DNA from: CAZVRZ01 sp964629965 | GTDB lineage: Bacteria > Chloroflexota > Anaerolineae > Anaerolineales > UBA4823 | Direction: 5' to 3' | Length of the DNA stretch: 41,937 nucleotides | Assembly: GCA_964629965.1 (NCBI GenBank) | Contig: CAZVRZ010000029.1 | Span: 1-41,937, forward strand | Part shown: positions 7,407-15,198 of the stretch, piece by piece | Layout of the letters: every line of letters starts with the position of its first letter | Position numbering within the stretch: the stretch's first letter is position 1 | Position numbers and translations under genes: made by a program | The notes under the pieces: model-generated | Database searches by the model: none | Seen by the model: the letters and a program-made list of their open reading frames with translations, nothing else | Told to the model about the DNA's origin: nothing

Positions 7407-8573
7407 ATGAAAATTCTCACTGCGCTAACCTATTACCGCCCGCATATATCTGGGTTGACCATTTATGCAGAACGGGTTTGCCGGGCGCTGGCCCGCCGTG
7501 GTCACCAGATGACGGTCTTGACTTCTCAATATGATTGGACGCTGCCTCAGCATGAACAGCACGACGGCGTCGAGATCATCCGGGTTCCGGTGCTGTTTCG
7601 CGTCAGCAAGGGTGTGATCATGCCCACCATAGGCTGGCATGCAACCCGCCTGGCGCTGCAGAATGATATTCTCCATTTGCACCTGCCGCAGTTGGATGCC
7701 AGCGGCATTGCTTTACGCGGCCGCTTGTTTCGCCACCCGGTGGTGTTAACGTATCACAGCGATCTAAAGCTGCCGCCATCTTCTTTTCATCGCTTGGTGG
7801 AATGGGTGGTCCGGCTGAGCAATCATGCCGCGCTCCGTTTGTCCGACGCCGTGGTTGCCAACACAGAAGATTTTGCCCGGCAGTCGCCTTTATTGGCGGG
7901 TTACTTATCCAAAGTGCATGCCATCTTGCCGCCTGTGGAAATTGCCTCGCTAACTCCAACTGCTCGGGAAGACTTTCGGCGTAAGTTTGATATCGGAACA
8001 CACGAACTGATCATTGGGATTGTGGCCCGCCTATCTGCCGAGAAGGGGATTGAGTATTTGTTACAAGCTTTACCATCCATTCTTGATCGTTTCCCTGCGG
8101 CGATCATCCTGCAAGTGGGGCCGCGCGAACCGGTCGGCGAGGCGGCATACGCACAGCGCCTGAAGCCGCTGCTGGAACTGCACCGCAATCATTACCGGCA
8201 TTTGGGTATGCTTTCCTCGGAAGACTTAGCAGCCTTTTATGCCGCCTGCAGCGTGCACGTGCTGCCCAGCGTGAACAGCACCGAATCGTTTGGAATGGTG
8301 CAGGTAGAGGCTGCCATGTGTGGAACCCCCTCGGTAGCTTCCGATCTGCCGGGGGTTCGCATGGCGATCCGCGAAACAGGCATGGGTTTAACCGTGCCTG
8401 CGGGCGATCCCCAGGCGCTGGCGCAGGCAATTTGCGCAGTGATTGCCAATCGCGGCGCCTACTGTGTGCCCGCAGGGGATATCGCTCGAAAATTTTCCCC
8501 CGCTGTGATCACCGAGCAGTATGAGCAGCTTTTTGAAACCTTGCTGGCGCGTAAGAATCGGGGTGTGTTATAA
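7407..8573 (+). CDS. family 4 glycosyltransferase
   Basis: A 388-residue GT-B fold glycosyltransferase. The N-terminal domain (about 1-185) has the glycine-rich start HISGLTIYAERV that follows the first strand. The C-terminal GT4 domain (about 190-375) has GIVARLSAEKGIEYLLQA and the EX7E motif in ESFGMVQVEAAMCGTPSVAS, which bind the nucleotide-sugar donor. It probably transfers a sugar to a lipid or glycan at the cytoplasmic face, as PimB- or WcaI-like relatives do; donor and acceptor cannot be read. A TATAAT at 7369-7374, without a clear -35, lies 32 bp before the ATG. No other glycan gene adjoins it. Its stop codon overlaps the -10 of the next gene's promoter. Confidence 0.88.
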   Translation: MKILTALTYYRPHISGLTIYAERVCRALARRGHQMTVLTSQYDWTLPQHEQHDGVEIIRVPVLFRVSKGVIMPTIGWHATRLALQNDILHLHLPQLDASGIALRGRLFRHPVVLTYHSDLKLPPSSFHRLVEWVVRLSNHAALRLSDAVVANTEDFARQSPLLAGYLSKVHAILPPVEIASLTPTAREDFRRKFDIGTHELIIGIVARLSAEKGIEYLLQALPSILDRFPAAIILQVGPREPVGEAAYAQRLKPLLELHRNHYRHLGMLSSEDLAAFYAACSVHVLPSVNSTESFGMVQVEAAMCGTPSVASDLPGVRMAIRETGMGLTVPAGDPQALAQAICAVIANRGAYCVPAGDIARKFSPAVITEQYEQLFETLLARKNRGVL

Positions 8574-8574
8574 T
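8566..8574 (+). promoter_or_regulatory. extended -10 promoter of the ABC-F gene
   Basis: TGT followed by TATAAT (8569-8574) is an extended -10 element with a perfect hexamer; no good -35 is present. It overlaps the stop codon of the glycosyltransferase gene. The predicted start, around 8581, leaves a leader of about 138 nt before the ABC-F ATG. Confidence 0.6.
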
Positions 8575-8605
8575 GCGGCCAGGTAACCAACGAGGAGCGA
8601 AACCT

Positions 8606-8623
8606 GTGTTAAATCTTCTGTGA
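8606..8623 (+). CDS. putative five-codon leader peptide
   Basis: GTG TTA AAT CTT CTG TGA encodes fMet-Leu-Asn-Leu-Leu, with GAGGAG at 8592-8597 eight bases upstream. It sits 25 nt after the predicted transcription start and 46 nt before a terminator hairpin, the layout of ribosome-mediated attenuators of ABC-F resistance genes. Such a short ORF could occur by chance; the strong Shine-Dalgarno and the context are the only support. Confidence 0.45.
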   Translation: MLNLL

Positions 8624-8668
8624 TCGAGAGTCTTTGTTTCGGGTACGACCTACTGGTTTAGCTTTTCC

Positions 8669-8698
8669 AAAGCCGGGGCGCTGCCCTTGGCTTTTTTG
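8669..8698 (+). terminator. intrinsic terminator in the ABC-F leader (possible attenuator)
   Basis: AAAGCC (8669-8674) pairs with GGCTTT (8689-8694), with an inner GGGC/GCCC extension, followed by a T-rich run (8692-8700). A competing hairpin, GCTTT (8661-8665) with AAAGC (8669-8673), shares the 5' arm and would act as an antiterminator. The terminator lies 20 bp before the ABC-F start. It could also simply end the upstream glycosyltransferase transcript. Confidence 0.65.
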
Positions 8699-8718
8699 TT
8701 TTCTACAGGAGATTTTTC

Positions 8719-10383
8719 ATGCTTGCCGTTCATCACCTCTACAAATCTTATCATATCCTTCCAATCCTGAAAGATGTCACTTTCAATATCAATTCCGGCG
8801 AGCGCATCGGCCTGATCGGGCCGAACGGCTGCGGCAAGACCACCTTGCTGCGTATTTTGGCCGGCCTGGACGCCTCTGACCAGGGCGTGGTGGTGCAGAC
8901 ACCGCCGGGCTTGCGGATCGGCTACCTGGCGCAGGGTTTCGAGCGGCCGCCCGAGCAAACGGTCGTCCAGGCGCTGCGAGATGCGATTGGCGATCCGGCT
9001 GTGGTCGAAGCCGAGGTGGAACGGCTGGCGCTGGCATTGTCGCTGGAGCCGGAGCGTGCCGATCTACATGAACAGTATGATGCCGCCCTATTGCAGTTGG
9101 AAGAATTGGGCCGGGCCGAAAGCGGTGCGGGCGGATTGGTTGGCCGCACTCAATCGGTTCTGGATGCATTGGGCCTGGCGAGCGTAGATACTGCTTTGCC
9201 GGTGAGCGCTCTGAGCGGCGGGCAAAAAACGCGCCTCTCCCTGGCGTTGGTGTTACTGAGCAATCCGCAGCTTCTGTTGCTCGACGAGCCGACCAACCAC
9301 CTGGATATCGAAATGCTGACCTGGTTGGAGGCCTGGCTGCGCGATTTTCCCGGTGCAGTCCTGATCGTTTCCCACGACCGTGCCTTTTTAGACCATTCCG
9401 TCGATCGTATCCTCGACCTTGACCCAGAAACTCACAGCATTCGGGAATATGCCGGCAATTACTCCGATTACCTGGAACAGTACCTGGCCGAGCGCGAAAA
9501 GCAACTGGAAGCCTATAAAGATCAGGTGTATGAAATTCGCCGGATGCGCCAGGATATCGCCCGCGCCAAGCAGCAGGCCGCCTGGGTAGAACAAACCACC
9601 ACACCGCGCCAACCGGGCGTGCGCCGCATCGCCAAGAAGGTGGCCAAAAAGGCCAAGGCACGCGAGAAGAAGCTGGACCGCTATATCGAGTCCGATGAGC
9701 GGGTGGAAAAGCCGCGCCAGGGCTGGCAGATGAAGGCAGATGTCTTTTCTCTCGAAACGGGCGCTCCTTCTCACCTGGGACAGAACGCCCTGGCTTTGGA
9801 AGACCTGGCCGTTGGCTACCCAGGTTACGAGGCTCTGCTAACCGGGCTGAACATCCAGGTGCGCACCGGCCGGCGCATTGCCATCACCGGGCAGAACGGT
9901 GCAGGGAAAACTACTCTGCTGCGCACCATCGCCGGGCAGCTCACACCCTATTCCGGTGCGGTGCGTTTTGGCGCCAGTACCCGCCTGGGTTATATGGCGC
10001 AGGAACAGGAATTGCTTGACCCGGCTCGCAGTGCATTGGAGGTCATCCAAAGCGCTGCGCCGCTCAACGAAACCGAAGCGCGCTCTTTCTTGCACTACTT
10101 CCTCTTCGCTGGCGACGATCCGCTGCGTCCTTGCAGAGACTTGAGCTACGGCGAACGCGCCCGCCTTTCCCTGGCAATGCTGGTCGCGCAGGGCTGCAAC
10201 TGCCTGCTTTTGGATGAGCCGATCAATCATCTCGATATTCCCTCGCGCACGCGTTTCGAACAGGCGCTGGAGAATTTCGTGGGCACGGTCCTGGCGGTGG
10301 TGCACGACCGCTATTTCATCGGGCGCTTTGCCAACGAGATCTGGCTGGTAGCCGAGGGCGGCTTGCGGGTTGAAAGCCGGTAG
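8719..10383 (+). CDS. ABC-F family ATPase
   Basis: A 554-residue protein with two ABC ATPase domains and no membrane segment. Domain 1: Walker A GPNGCGKT (34-41), signature LSGGQ (165-169), Walker B and D-loop DEPTNHLD (189-196), H-loop SHDRAF. Domain 2: GQNGAGKT (391-398), a degenerate signature LSYGE (475-479), DEPINHLD (499-506), and VHDRYF. Between them, residues about 245-340 form the basic coiled P-site interaction linker, rich in Lys/Arg around 300-320. ABC-F proteins bind the ribosomal E site and act in translation or in protection from ribosome-targeting antibiotics. Subfamily cannot be fixed by eye, but the attenuator-like leader favours an inducible, resistance-type role. The ATG has AGGAGA eight bases upstream. 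Confidence 0.92.
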   Translation: MLAVHHLYKSYHILPILKDVTFNINSGERIGLIGPNGCGKTTLLRILAGLDASDQGVVVQTPPGLRIGYLAQGFERPPEQTVVQALRDAIGDPAVVEAEVERLALALSLEPERADLHEQYDAALLQLEELGRAESGAGGLVGRTQSVLDALGLASVDTALPVSALSGGQKTRLSLALVLLSNPQLLLLDEPTNHLDIEMLTWLEAWLRDFPGAVLIVSHDRAFLDHSVDRILDLDPETHSIREYAGNYSDYLEQYLAEREKQLEAYKDQVYEIRRMRQDIARAKQQAAWVEQTTTPRQPGVRRIAKKVAKKAKAREKKLDRYIESDERVEKPRQGWQMKADVFSLETGAPSHLGQNALALEDLAVGYPGYEALLTGLNIQVRTGRRIAITGQNGAGKTTLLRTIAGQLTPYSGAVRFGASTRLGYMAQEQELLDPARSALEVIQSAAPLNETEARSFLHYFLFAGDDPLRPCRDLSYGERARLSLAMLVAQGCNCLLLDEPINHLDIPSRTRFEQALENFVGTVLAVVHDRYFIGRFANEIWLVAEGGLRVESR

Positions 10384-10602
10384 CCTGGGTAAAGATGGGT
10401 GACTGCGGGATGACACTAGAGGATCCTGCTCATCACCAGATCAAGTTAATGTAACTATCCTTACGGGGCGGTTCATGGAGCAGTGGAATAGCCGACCTGC
10501 GAGTATACAACCGAACCTGGGAGGCGCCTTCTTTTGGTTCGAATTTCTACGGTTTTCGTTGTTCGCGTTCGCCTTAGGCGAATATCTTCCCGATGCCTGT
10601 GC
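10384..10602. other. intergenic stretch between convergent genes
   Basis: No coding sequence is supported here. The only structure seen is a short palindrome, TTCGCC-TTA-GGCGAA (10568-10582), just downstream of the DUF1786 stop on the minus strand. It has no T-run, so it is at best a weak terminator. Confidence 0.4.
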
Positions 10603-11760
10603 TTATACTTCCCAAGGGGCAGCTCCTGCCGCCTCGGACCCAGATAATGAATTTCTGATCGCTTCGCCCAACTCGGGTAAAGCGGTCGCACAGGCCGCCA
10701 GCAATCCAACGCAGCCGGTGATCATCATATCGCCAAATGGCGCGGCAAAATAAGGATGTAAACCAGAACCGCGCAGGGTTCCCTGGCGCGGGCCGGTAAC
10801 GATTGCGCCAAACTCACCCGCAGCCAGGTCCAAAGGCGGCCCACCGCACTCCCATGCGCCGTGCCCATGATCGTCAAATACAGCCGCGTGTGTCAGGCTG
10901 CCTTCAGCCAGGGCTTGCAGCAGGCTTTCTAACCTGGCCTGGTCGAGCCGGCCGGTATGGTGTTCGAAAATGGCTTCGATCGGCCGCCCACCCGCACCAT
11001 GGCTTCCCAGGCGAAAGGCCAAGGTATGCAGATTACCCACGTTAACGACCAGCATGCGATCCTGGCGCGCGGCCTGAGGATCATAGGTCGCGCCCAACAC
11101 TGCCGCCGGGGCGGTATCCATCACCACCAGGGGGGCATCGATCTCCCCGGCGCTGTGAATTATCGCCAGCAGACGGGTGAGGCTGGGGGGAATATTCTCA
11201 GCCCTGAAGGCGAAGGCCTCCAGGCGGCTGCCGGCCTGGATACGCTCGGCCAGGTAGTCGAAACGGAACTGGCGGTCGGAATAGCCCTGGGGAGCATTGC
11301 CGTGGTCGAATACGGCGACTGCCACGGCGGCCAAATCGTTTAAGGAGACGCCGAATGCGCCCAGCGCCTGGGCAATGGCGGTAAAATCGAAATCCCGCAT
11401 CTCGATGCGCTCCACATCCTCAGGCATGCGGCGGGCTTCATCTTCGCTGAGCAGCGTGACGCCCAGTTTCTGCACTGCCTCCAGATCATCGTTGAAAGAG
11501 CGCGCTGCCTGGGGCGTGGCGTAGATGGGCAACCCGGCGCGAATATGCGCCTGGGCTGCCCACTGGCTGGGCCCGCCGCCCATGGTCACTCCCTGCAGCA
11601 AAACCGCCTGCCGGCGTTGGGTGGCTGCTTTCAGGCGGCGATGGATGATCATGGTCGGTGCCGGCATGATCAGTTTATAGTTGTTTTCTGGAGCCAGGTG
11701 GGAATCGTAGAGCAAGATATCCTGGGTACCGGCGCCAATATCAACCGCTAATATTTTCAC
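10603..11760 (-). CDS. DUF1786 family protein with an actin-like ATPase N-terminus
   Basis: A 385-residue protein opening MKILAVDIGAGTQDILLYD, the hallmark of DUF1786, a family sometimes labelled as pyruvate-formate-lyase-activating-like without experimental basis. The opening resembles the phosphate-1 loop of the ASKHA (actin/hexokinase) superfamily. A second patch, MLVVNVGNLHTLAF, resembles a phosphate-2 loop. A cytosolic nucleotide-binding role is inferred; no reaction is known to me. The start is a GTG at 11760, confirmed by the motif at its N-terminus. A perfect TATAAT six bases upstream would put the transcription start at or next to the GTG, so the mRNA may be leaderless. Divergent from the methylmalonyl-CoA mutase gene. 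Confidence 0.8.
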   Translation of the reverse strand: MKILAVDIGAGTQDILLYDSHLAPENNYKLIMPAPTMIIHRRLKAATQRRQAVLLQGVTMGGGPSQWAAQAHIRAGLPIYATPQAARSFNDDLEAVQKLGVTLLSEDEARRMPEDVERIEMRDFDFTAIAQALGAFGVSLNDLAAVAVAVFDHGNAPQGYSDRQFRFDYLAERIQAGSRLEAFAFRAENIPPSLTRLLAIIHSAGEIDAPLVVMDTAPAAVLGATYDPQAARQDRMLVVNVGNLHTLAFRLGSHGAGGRPIEAIFEHHTGRLDQARLESLLQALAEGSLTHAAVFDDHGHGAWECGGPPLDLAAGEFGAIVTGPRQGTLRGSGLHPYFAAPFGDMMITGCVGLLAACATALPELGEAIRNSLSGSEAAGAAPWEV

Positions 11761-11780
11761 GTTGTTATTATACGTGAAAA
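11754..11780. promoter_or_regulatory. dyad operator candidate over the DUF1786 start
   Basis: TTTTCACG (11754-11761) and CGTGAAAA (11773-11780) are perfect 8-bp inverted arms, 11 bp apart. The dyad encloses the minus-strand -10 and overlaps the GTG start, where a bound repressor would block initiation. Confidence 0.55.
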
Positions 11781-11794
11781 AACCTTATGTTCAA
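11767..11794 (-). promoter_or_regulatory. promoter of the DUF1786 gene
   Basis: On the minus strand TTGAAC (11794-11789) and TATAAT (11772-11767) are spaced by 16 bp. The predicted start coincides with the GTG codon at 11760, which implies leaderless translation. Confidence 0.6.
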
Positions 11795-11829
11795 AATTCT
11801 CCACCATTCCCACAGGTTACGGTATACTT

Positions 11830-11843
11830 GTTGTGGGCACAAC
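11830..11843. promoter_or_regulatory. perfect dyad upstream of the mutase promoter
   Basis: GTTGTG-GG-CACAAC is a perfect 14-bp dyad ending 14 bp before the putative -35 of the methylmalonyl-CoA mutase promoter. It could be an activator or repressor site; no protein can be assigned. Confidence 0.4.
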
Positions 11844-11857
11844 CCGGGCGGCTGCGC

Positions 11858-11887
11858 CTGGCACGATTGGTTATGAGATCCTATGAT
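11858..11887 (+). promoter_or_regulatory. putative promoter of mutase-epimerase genes
   Basis: CTGGCA (11858-11863) and TATGAT (11882-11887) are spaced by 18 bp. The predicted start near 11894 gives a 12-nt leader before the ATG at 11906, supporting that start over in-frame codons further upstream. Confidence 0.45.
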
Positions 11888-11905
11888 GAGATGGTGAGGT
11901 CAGGT

Positions 11906-13561
11906 ATGACTTTTGAAACCGAACAAGAACGTTGGGAAGAACAAACTCGCCAGCCGGTACTCAAGCGTTTTCCAGAACGCAAACCTGCTTTCAAAACCAG
12001 TTCCGAGATCCCGTTGCCGCCTGTGCTTCTGCCTCCAGACTCCGACGCCGATTACCTGGAGCAGTTGGGCTTTCCGGGCGAGTATCCTTTTACGCGCGGT
12101 GTCCAACCGACCATGTACCGCGGCCGGTTTTGGACGATGCGCCAATACGCCGGTTATGCCACCGCGGAAGAGTCGAACCAACGCTACCGGTATCTACTGC
12201 AGCAGGGCCAGACCGGCCTGTCGGTGGCCTTCGACCTTCCTACCCAGATCGGTTACGATGCGGATGATGCCATTGCCGTTGGCGAAGTCGGAAAAGTTGG
12301 GGTATCGATCTCATCTCTCGACGATATGCAGACTCTCTTCCGGGAGATACCCCTGGAGCGAGTTTCGACCTCCATGACCATCAACGCTCCGGCTGCGATC
12401 TTGCTGGCGATGTATATTGCGGTGGCTCGGCGGCAGGGCATTGAGGTGAACAAATTGCGGGGCACGATCCAGAACGACATCCTGAAAGAATATATCGCCC
12501 GCGGCACCTACATCTTCCCGCCGCTGCCTTCCATGCGCTTGATCACCGATATCTTCCGCTATTGCCAAAGCGAAGTACCGCACTGGAACACGATCAGTAT
12601 TTCGGGTTACCACATTCGGGAGGCCGGCTCGACCGCAGTGCAAGAATTGGCCTTCACTATGGCGGATGCCATTGCCTACGTGCAGGCCGCGCAGAGCGCC
12701 GGGTTGGATGTGGACGATTTTGCCGGGCAGTTGTCGTTCTTCTTCAATGCTCACAACAATTTCCTGGAAGAAATAGCCAAGTTTCGGGCCGCCCGCCGCC
12801 TGTGGGCGCGCCTGATGAAGGATCGCTTTGGTGCCAAGAAGCCTGCTTCTTTGATGCTGCGCTTTCACACGCAAACCGGTGGCTGCACGCTGACCGCGCA
12901 GCAGCCGGAGAACAATGTAGCGCGCGTTACCTTGCAGGCGCTGGCTGCGGTCTTGGGGGGCACGCAGTCGCTGCACACCAACAGTATGGATGAGGCCTTG
13001 TGGCTGCCGACCGAGAAATCGGTGCGGGTGGCCTTGCGAACCCAGCAGATCATTGCCCACGAATCGGGCGTGGCCGATTCGGTAGATCCCCTGGCCGGCT
13101 CTTACTTGATCGAGCATCTGACGGATGAGATCGAGCGCCAGGCGGTGGAATACCTGCGCAAGATCGATGAACTGGGCGGCGCGTTAGCCGCCATCGAGCA
13201 GGGGTATATCCAGGGCGAAATCCAGGAGGCCGCCTATCGTTACCAACGCGCCATCGAAGCCGGCGAAGAGACGGTTGTGGGGGTGAATGCTTTCCAGGTG
13301 GATGAACGCCTGGAACTGGAACGCCTTAAGGTTGACCCGGCGATCGAAGAGGGCCAACGCTCCCGGCTGGCGGAACTTCGTCAACGGCGGGATGCGCCGC
13401 GCGTCAGCGAGTTGTTGGCTCAATTGGAAAGCGCGGCGCGGGGCAGCGAGAATTTGCTGCCGCTCTTTGTGACTTGCGTTGAGAATGATATCACGCTGGG
13501 TGAAATCTGCGGTTTACTGCGCCAGGTGTGGGGCGAGTACCAGCCGCCGGCCTGGATTTAG
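11906..13561 (+). CDS. methylmalonyl-CoA mutase large (catalytic) subunit
   Basis: A 551-residue acyl-CoA mutase barrel lacking the C-terminal B12-binding domain, the architecture of separate-subunit methylmalonyl-CoA mutases. It interconverts (R)-methylmalonyl-CoA and succinyl-CoA. Substrate-binding motifs include PTMYRGRFWTMRQYAG (near 70-85), GLSVAFDLPTQIGYD, and FHTQTGGCTLTAQQP; the YRGRFWTMRQYAG patch, with Tyr and Arg, is typical for methylmalonyl rather than isobutyryl substrates as far as I recall. The open frame extends to 11762, but the start at 11906 fits a GAGGT site and the promoter, and the upstream part looks non-coding. The methylmalonyl-CoA epimerase follows 28 bp later. The cobalamin-binding small subunit and MeaB chaperone are not in the window, so they must lie elsewhere. 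Confidence 0.92.
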   Translation: MTFETEQERWEEQTRQPVLKRFPERKPAFKTSSEIPLPPVLLPPDSDADYLEQLGFPGEYPFTRGVQPTMYRGRFWTMRQYAGYATAEESNQRYRYLLQQGQTGLSVAFDLPTQIGYDADDAIAVGEVGKVGVSISSLDDMQTLFREIPLERVSTSMTINAPAAILLAMYIAVARRQGIEVNKLRGTIQNDILKEYIARGTYIFPPLPSMRLITDIFRYCQSEVPHWNTISISGYHIREAGSTAVQELAFTMADAIAYVQAAQSAGLDVDDFAGQLSFFFNAHNNFLEEIAKFRAARRLWARLMKDRFGAKKPASLMLRFHTQTGGCTLTAQQPENNVARVTLQALAAVLGGTQSLHTNSMDEALWLPTEKSVRVALRTQQIIAHESGVADSVDPLAGSYLIEHLTDEIERQAVEYLRKIDELGGALAAIEQGYIQGEIQEAAYRYQRAIEAGEETVVGVNAFQVDERLELERLKVDPAIEEGQRSRLAELRQRRDAPRVSELLAQLESAARGSENLLPLFVTCVENDITLGEICGLLRQVWGEYQPPAWI

Positions 13562-13589
13562 CGTATTGATTGAGAAAGTCGAGGAGTTT

Positions 13590-14000
13590 ATGGCTAAGAT
13601 CAAGCGGATCGATCATATTGCTGTTCTGGTAGAAGATATGGAAGCCACCTTGAAGTTTTGGCGTGATGCACTGGGCATGGAGATGACGCACATGCAGGAT
13701 GTGCCGGCAGAGATGGCTGAGATTGCATTCTTGCCAACGGGAGATAGCGAGATCGAGTTGGTGCATCCAACATCGTCCGATTCGGGGTTGGCTCGCTTCC
13801 TGGAAAAGCGCGGACCGGGCATGCACCATATCTGCCTGGAAGTAGATGATATCGATGGCATGCTGCAGCAGCTCAAAGAAAAGGGTGTTCAATTGATCAA
13901 TGAACATCCGCGCCTGGGCGCGGATGGCAAAAGGTATGCTTTTATCCATCCGAAGAGCGCCAACGGGGTGATGGTGGAGTTATACGAACTGCCCGCTTAG
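13590..14000 (+). CDS. mce: methylmalonyl-CoA epimerase
   Basis: A 136-residue vicinal-oxygen-chelate (glyoxalase-fold) protein with two beta-alpha-beta-beta-beta modules. It begins KRIDHIAVLVED, giving metal ligand H9; the second module has GMHHICLEVDD (H79/H80) and VMVELYEL (E130). Those ligands and the GLARFLEKRGPGMHHICLEV block are typical of methylmalonyl-CoA epimerase, which converts the (S) to the (R) epimer used by the mutase encoded immediately upstream. The start is set by GAGGAG at 13581-13586. The pair serves propionyl-CoA/succinyl-CoA interconversion. Confidence 0.93.
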   Translation: MAKIKRIDHIAVLVEDMEATLKFWRDALGMEMTHMQDVPAEMAEIAFLPTGDSEIELVHPTSSDSGLARFLEKRGPGMHHICLEVDDIDGMLQQLKEKGVQLINEHPRLGADGKRYAFIHPKSANGVMVELYELPA

Positions 14001-14011
14001 CACAAAAACTG

Positions 14012-14054
14012 CTGGGGATTACTGGGGATTAACTCGGGCAATTTTTACTATAAT
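14012..14054 (+). promoter_or_regulatory. tandem 10-bp repeat and -10 element upstream of the sigma factor
   Basis: CTGGGGATTA occurs twice in direct tandem (14012-14021, 14022-14031), followed by TATAAT at 14049-14054. The second repeat copy covers the place of the -35, where no good consensus hexamer is seen. An activator site or an alternative-sigma -35 is possible. Confidence 0.5.
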
Positions 14055-14127
14055 TTGTCTCTTTTCAAGCGAATAAAAATCCCGCGTATTTCGTACTAAC
14101 AATAGAAATCAAACAACGGAGTACTAT

Positions 14128-14688
14128 GTGGTCAACGACATCACCGGCCAGGATACCGAACTGATCCTGGTCGCAAGAGCGCAGCAAGGGGATCGGCAGG
14201 CTTATGGCGAGCTGGTTTCTCGTTACCACCGGGCCGTTGTCAGCGTAGTGTACCGGATGTGCGGCGAGCAGCAGCTGGCCGAAGAGGCGGCCCAGGAAGC
14301 TTTCTTACGGGCCTGGCAGAACATCCAGCGTTACCTGGAGCGTTATTCCTTTCGGAGTTGGGTGTACCGGATCGCTCTCAATGCGGCGCTGGATATGTTG
14401 AGACGGGAGCGCGAGTTGGTCGATATCGAAACACTGCCTCTGGCGTCGGATCAGGACGATCCTGAAAGAGCCTACGAACGCCGGGAACGCGCCACCCATA
14501 TCCAACAGGCCGTACTGGCGCTGCCGGAAAATTGCCGAGCGGCGTTGATCTTGCGGGAGTATGAAAGTCTTTCTTACCAGGAGATTGCCGATGTGTTAGA
14601 TATCCCGCTCGGAACGGTGATGTCGCGTTTGAATTACGCCCGGCGCCAATTGAAACAGGCGCTGGCGCAGGAACTGGAGAATCAATGA
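14128..14688 (+). CDS. ECF-type RNA polymerase sigma factor
   Basis: A 186-residue group IV sigma factor. Region 2 spans about 15-90 (YGELVSRYHRAVVSVVYRMC, AEEAAQEAFLRAWQNIQRY, FRSWVYRIALNAALDMLRRE) and region 4 about 125-180 (helix-turn-helix LSYQEIADVLDIPLGTVMSRLNYARRQLK). The start is GTG at 14128, eight bases after GGAG; the overlapping ATG two bases earlier is in a different frame. Its stop overlaps the start of the anti-sigma gene as ATGA, so the two are translationally coupled. It should direct transcription of a stress or envelope regulon when freed from the anti-sigma factor. Confidence 0.95.
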   Translation: MVNDITGQDTELILVARAQQGDRQAYGELVSRYHRAVVSVVYRMCGEQQLAEEAAQEAFLRAWQNIQRYLERYSFRSWVYRIALNAALDMLRRERELVDIETLPLASDQDDPERAYERRERATHIQQAVLALPENCRAALILREYESLSYQEIADVLDIPLGTVMSRLNYARRQLKQALAQELENQ

Positions 14689-15167
14689 CCCAACACGTGC
14701 TTTCTTGGTTGGATGCTTATCACGATGGCGAATTAAGTGGCAGCCGCCTGCGGCAGGTGGAATTGCACTTGCAAGAATGCGAAACATGCCGGGCCGAGTT
14801 GGAAACGCTGCAAGGCCTCTCGGCTTTGTTGCAAACTGCCCCGGCTTTGGAAGCGCGCATTTCGACGGACCGCTTTGAATCTCAGGTACGGCTGCTTCTG
14901 CCATCCCACCCCCAACGAACAGGCTGGCCAAAAGCGCTGCGCCTGGGTTGGTCGGTGGCGCCGTTTATCCTGATCGCCGGCCTGGCTTTTGGCCAGGCAG
15001 CCTTATGGATCAGCCAGGCGGTTGCGATGGTGCTGCGAGCGCCGGCATCCCTGTTGTTCATTCTCTTTCTCGAGCTGGCATGGATGGTTGTGGTCGCGGT
15101 GCTGCTTTGGGGCTGGCTGGCAAGCTGGTGGGTGCTTAATCGAGGCCGGTCTGAATGGGCCGGTTGA
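14685..15167 (+). CDS. zinc-binding membrane anti-sigma factor
   Basis: A 160-residue protein. The cytoplasmic N-terminus has the zinc anti-sigma motif H28-x3-C32-x2-C35 (HLQECETC) of the zf-HC2 family. After a linker come two hydrophobic segments (about 90-115 and 118-150) that anchor it in the membrane. It would bind and hold the ECF sigma factor encoded upstream. A redox or envelope signal could act through the zinc site or the membrane part; the sequence does not tell which. The ATG overlaps the sigma stop codon. Confidence 0.9.
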   Translation: MTQHVLSWLDAYHDGELSGSRLRQVELHLQECETCRAELETLQGLSALLQTAPALEARISTDRFESQVRLLLPSHPQRTGWPKALRLGWSVAPFILIAGLAFGQAALWISQAVAMVLRAPASLLFILFLELAWMVVVAVLLWGWLASWWVLNRGRSEWAG

Positions 15168-15198
15168 TATTGAAACGAAGTAGGAAAAGGAGATTGAT

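Noticed and set aside
10475..10753. Plus-strand open frame between the ABC-F and DUF1786 genes
   Set aside because: It overlaps the 3' end of the well-supported DUF1786 gene, lacks a good ribosome-binding site and has no recognisable protein character.
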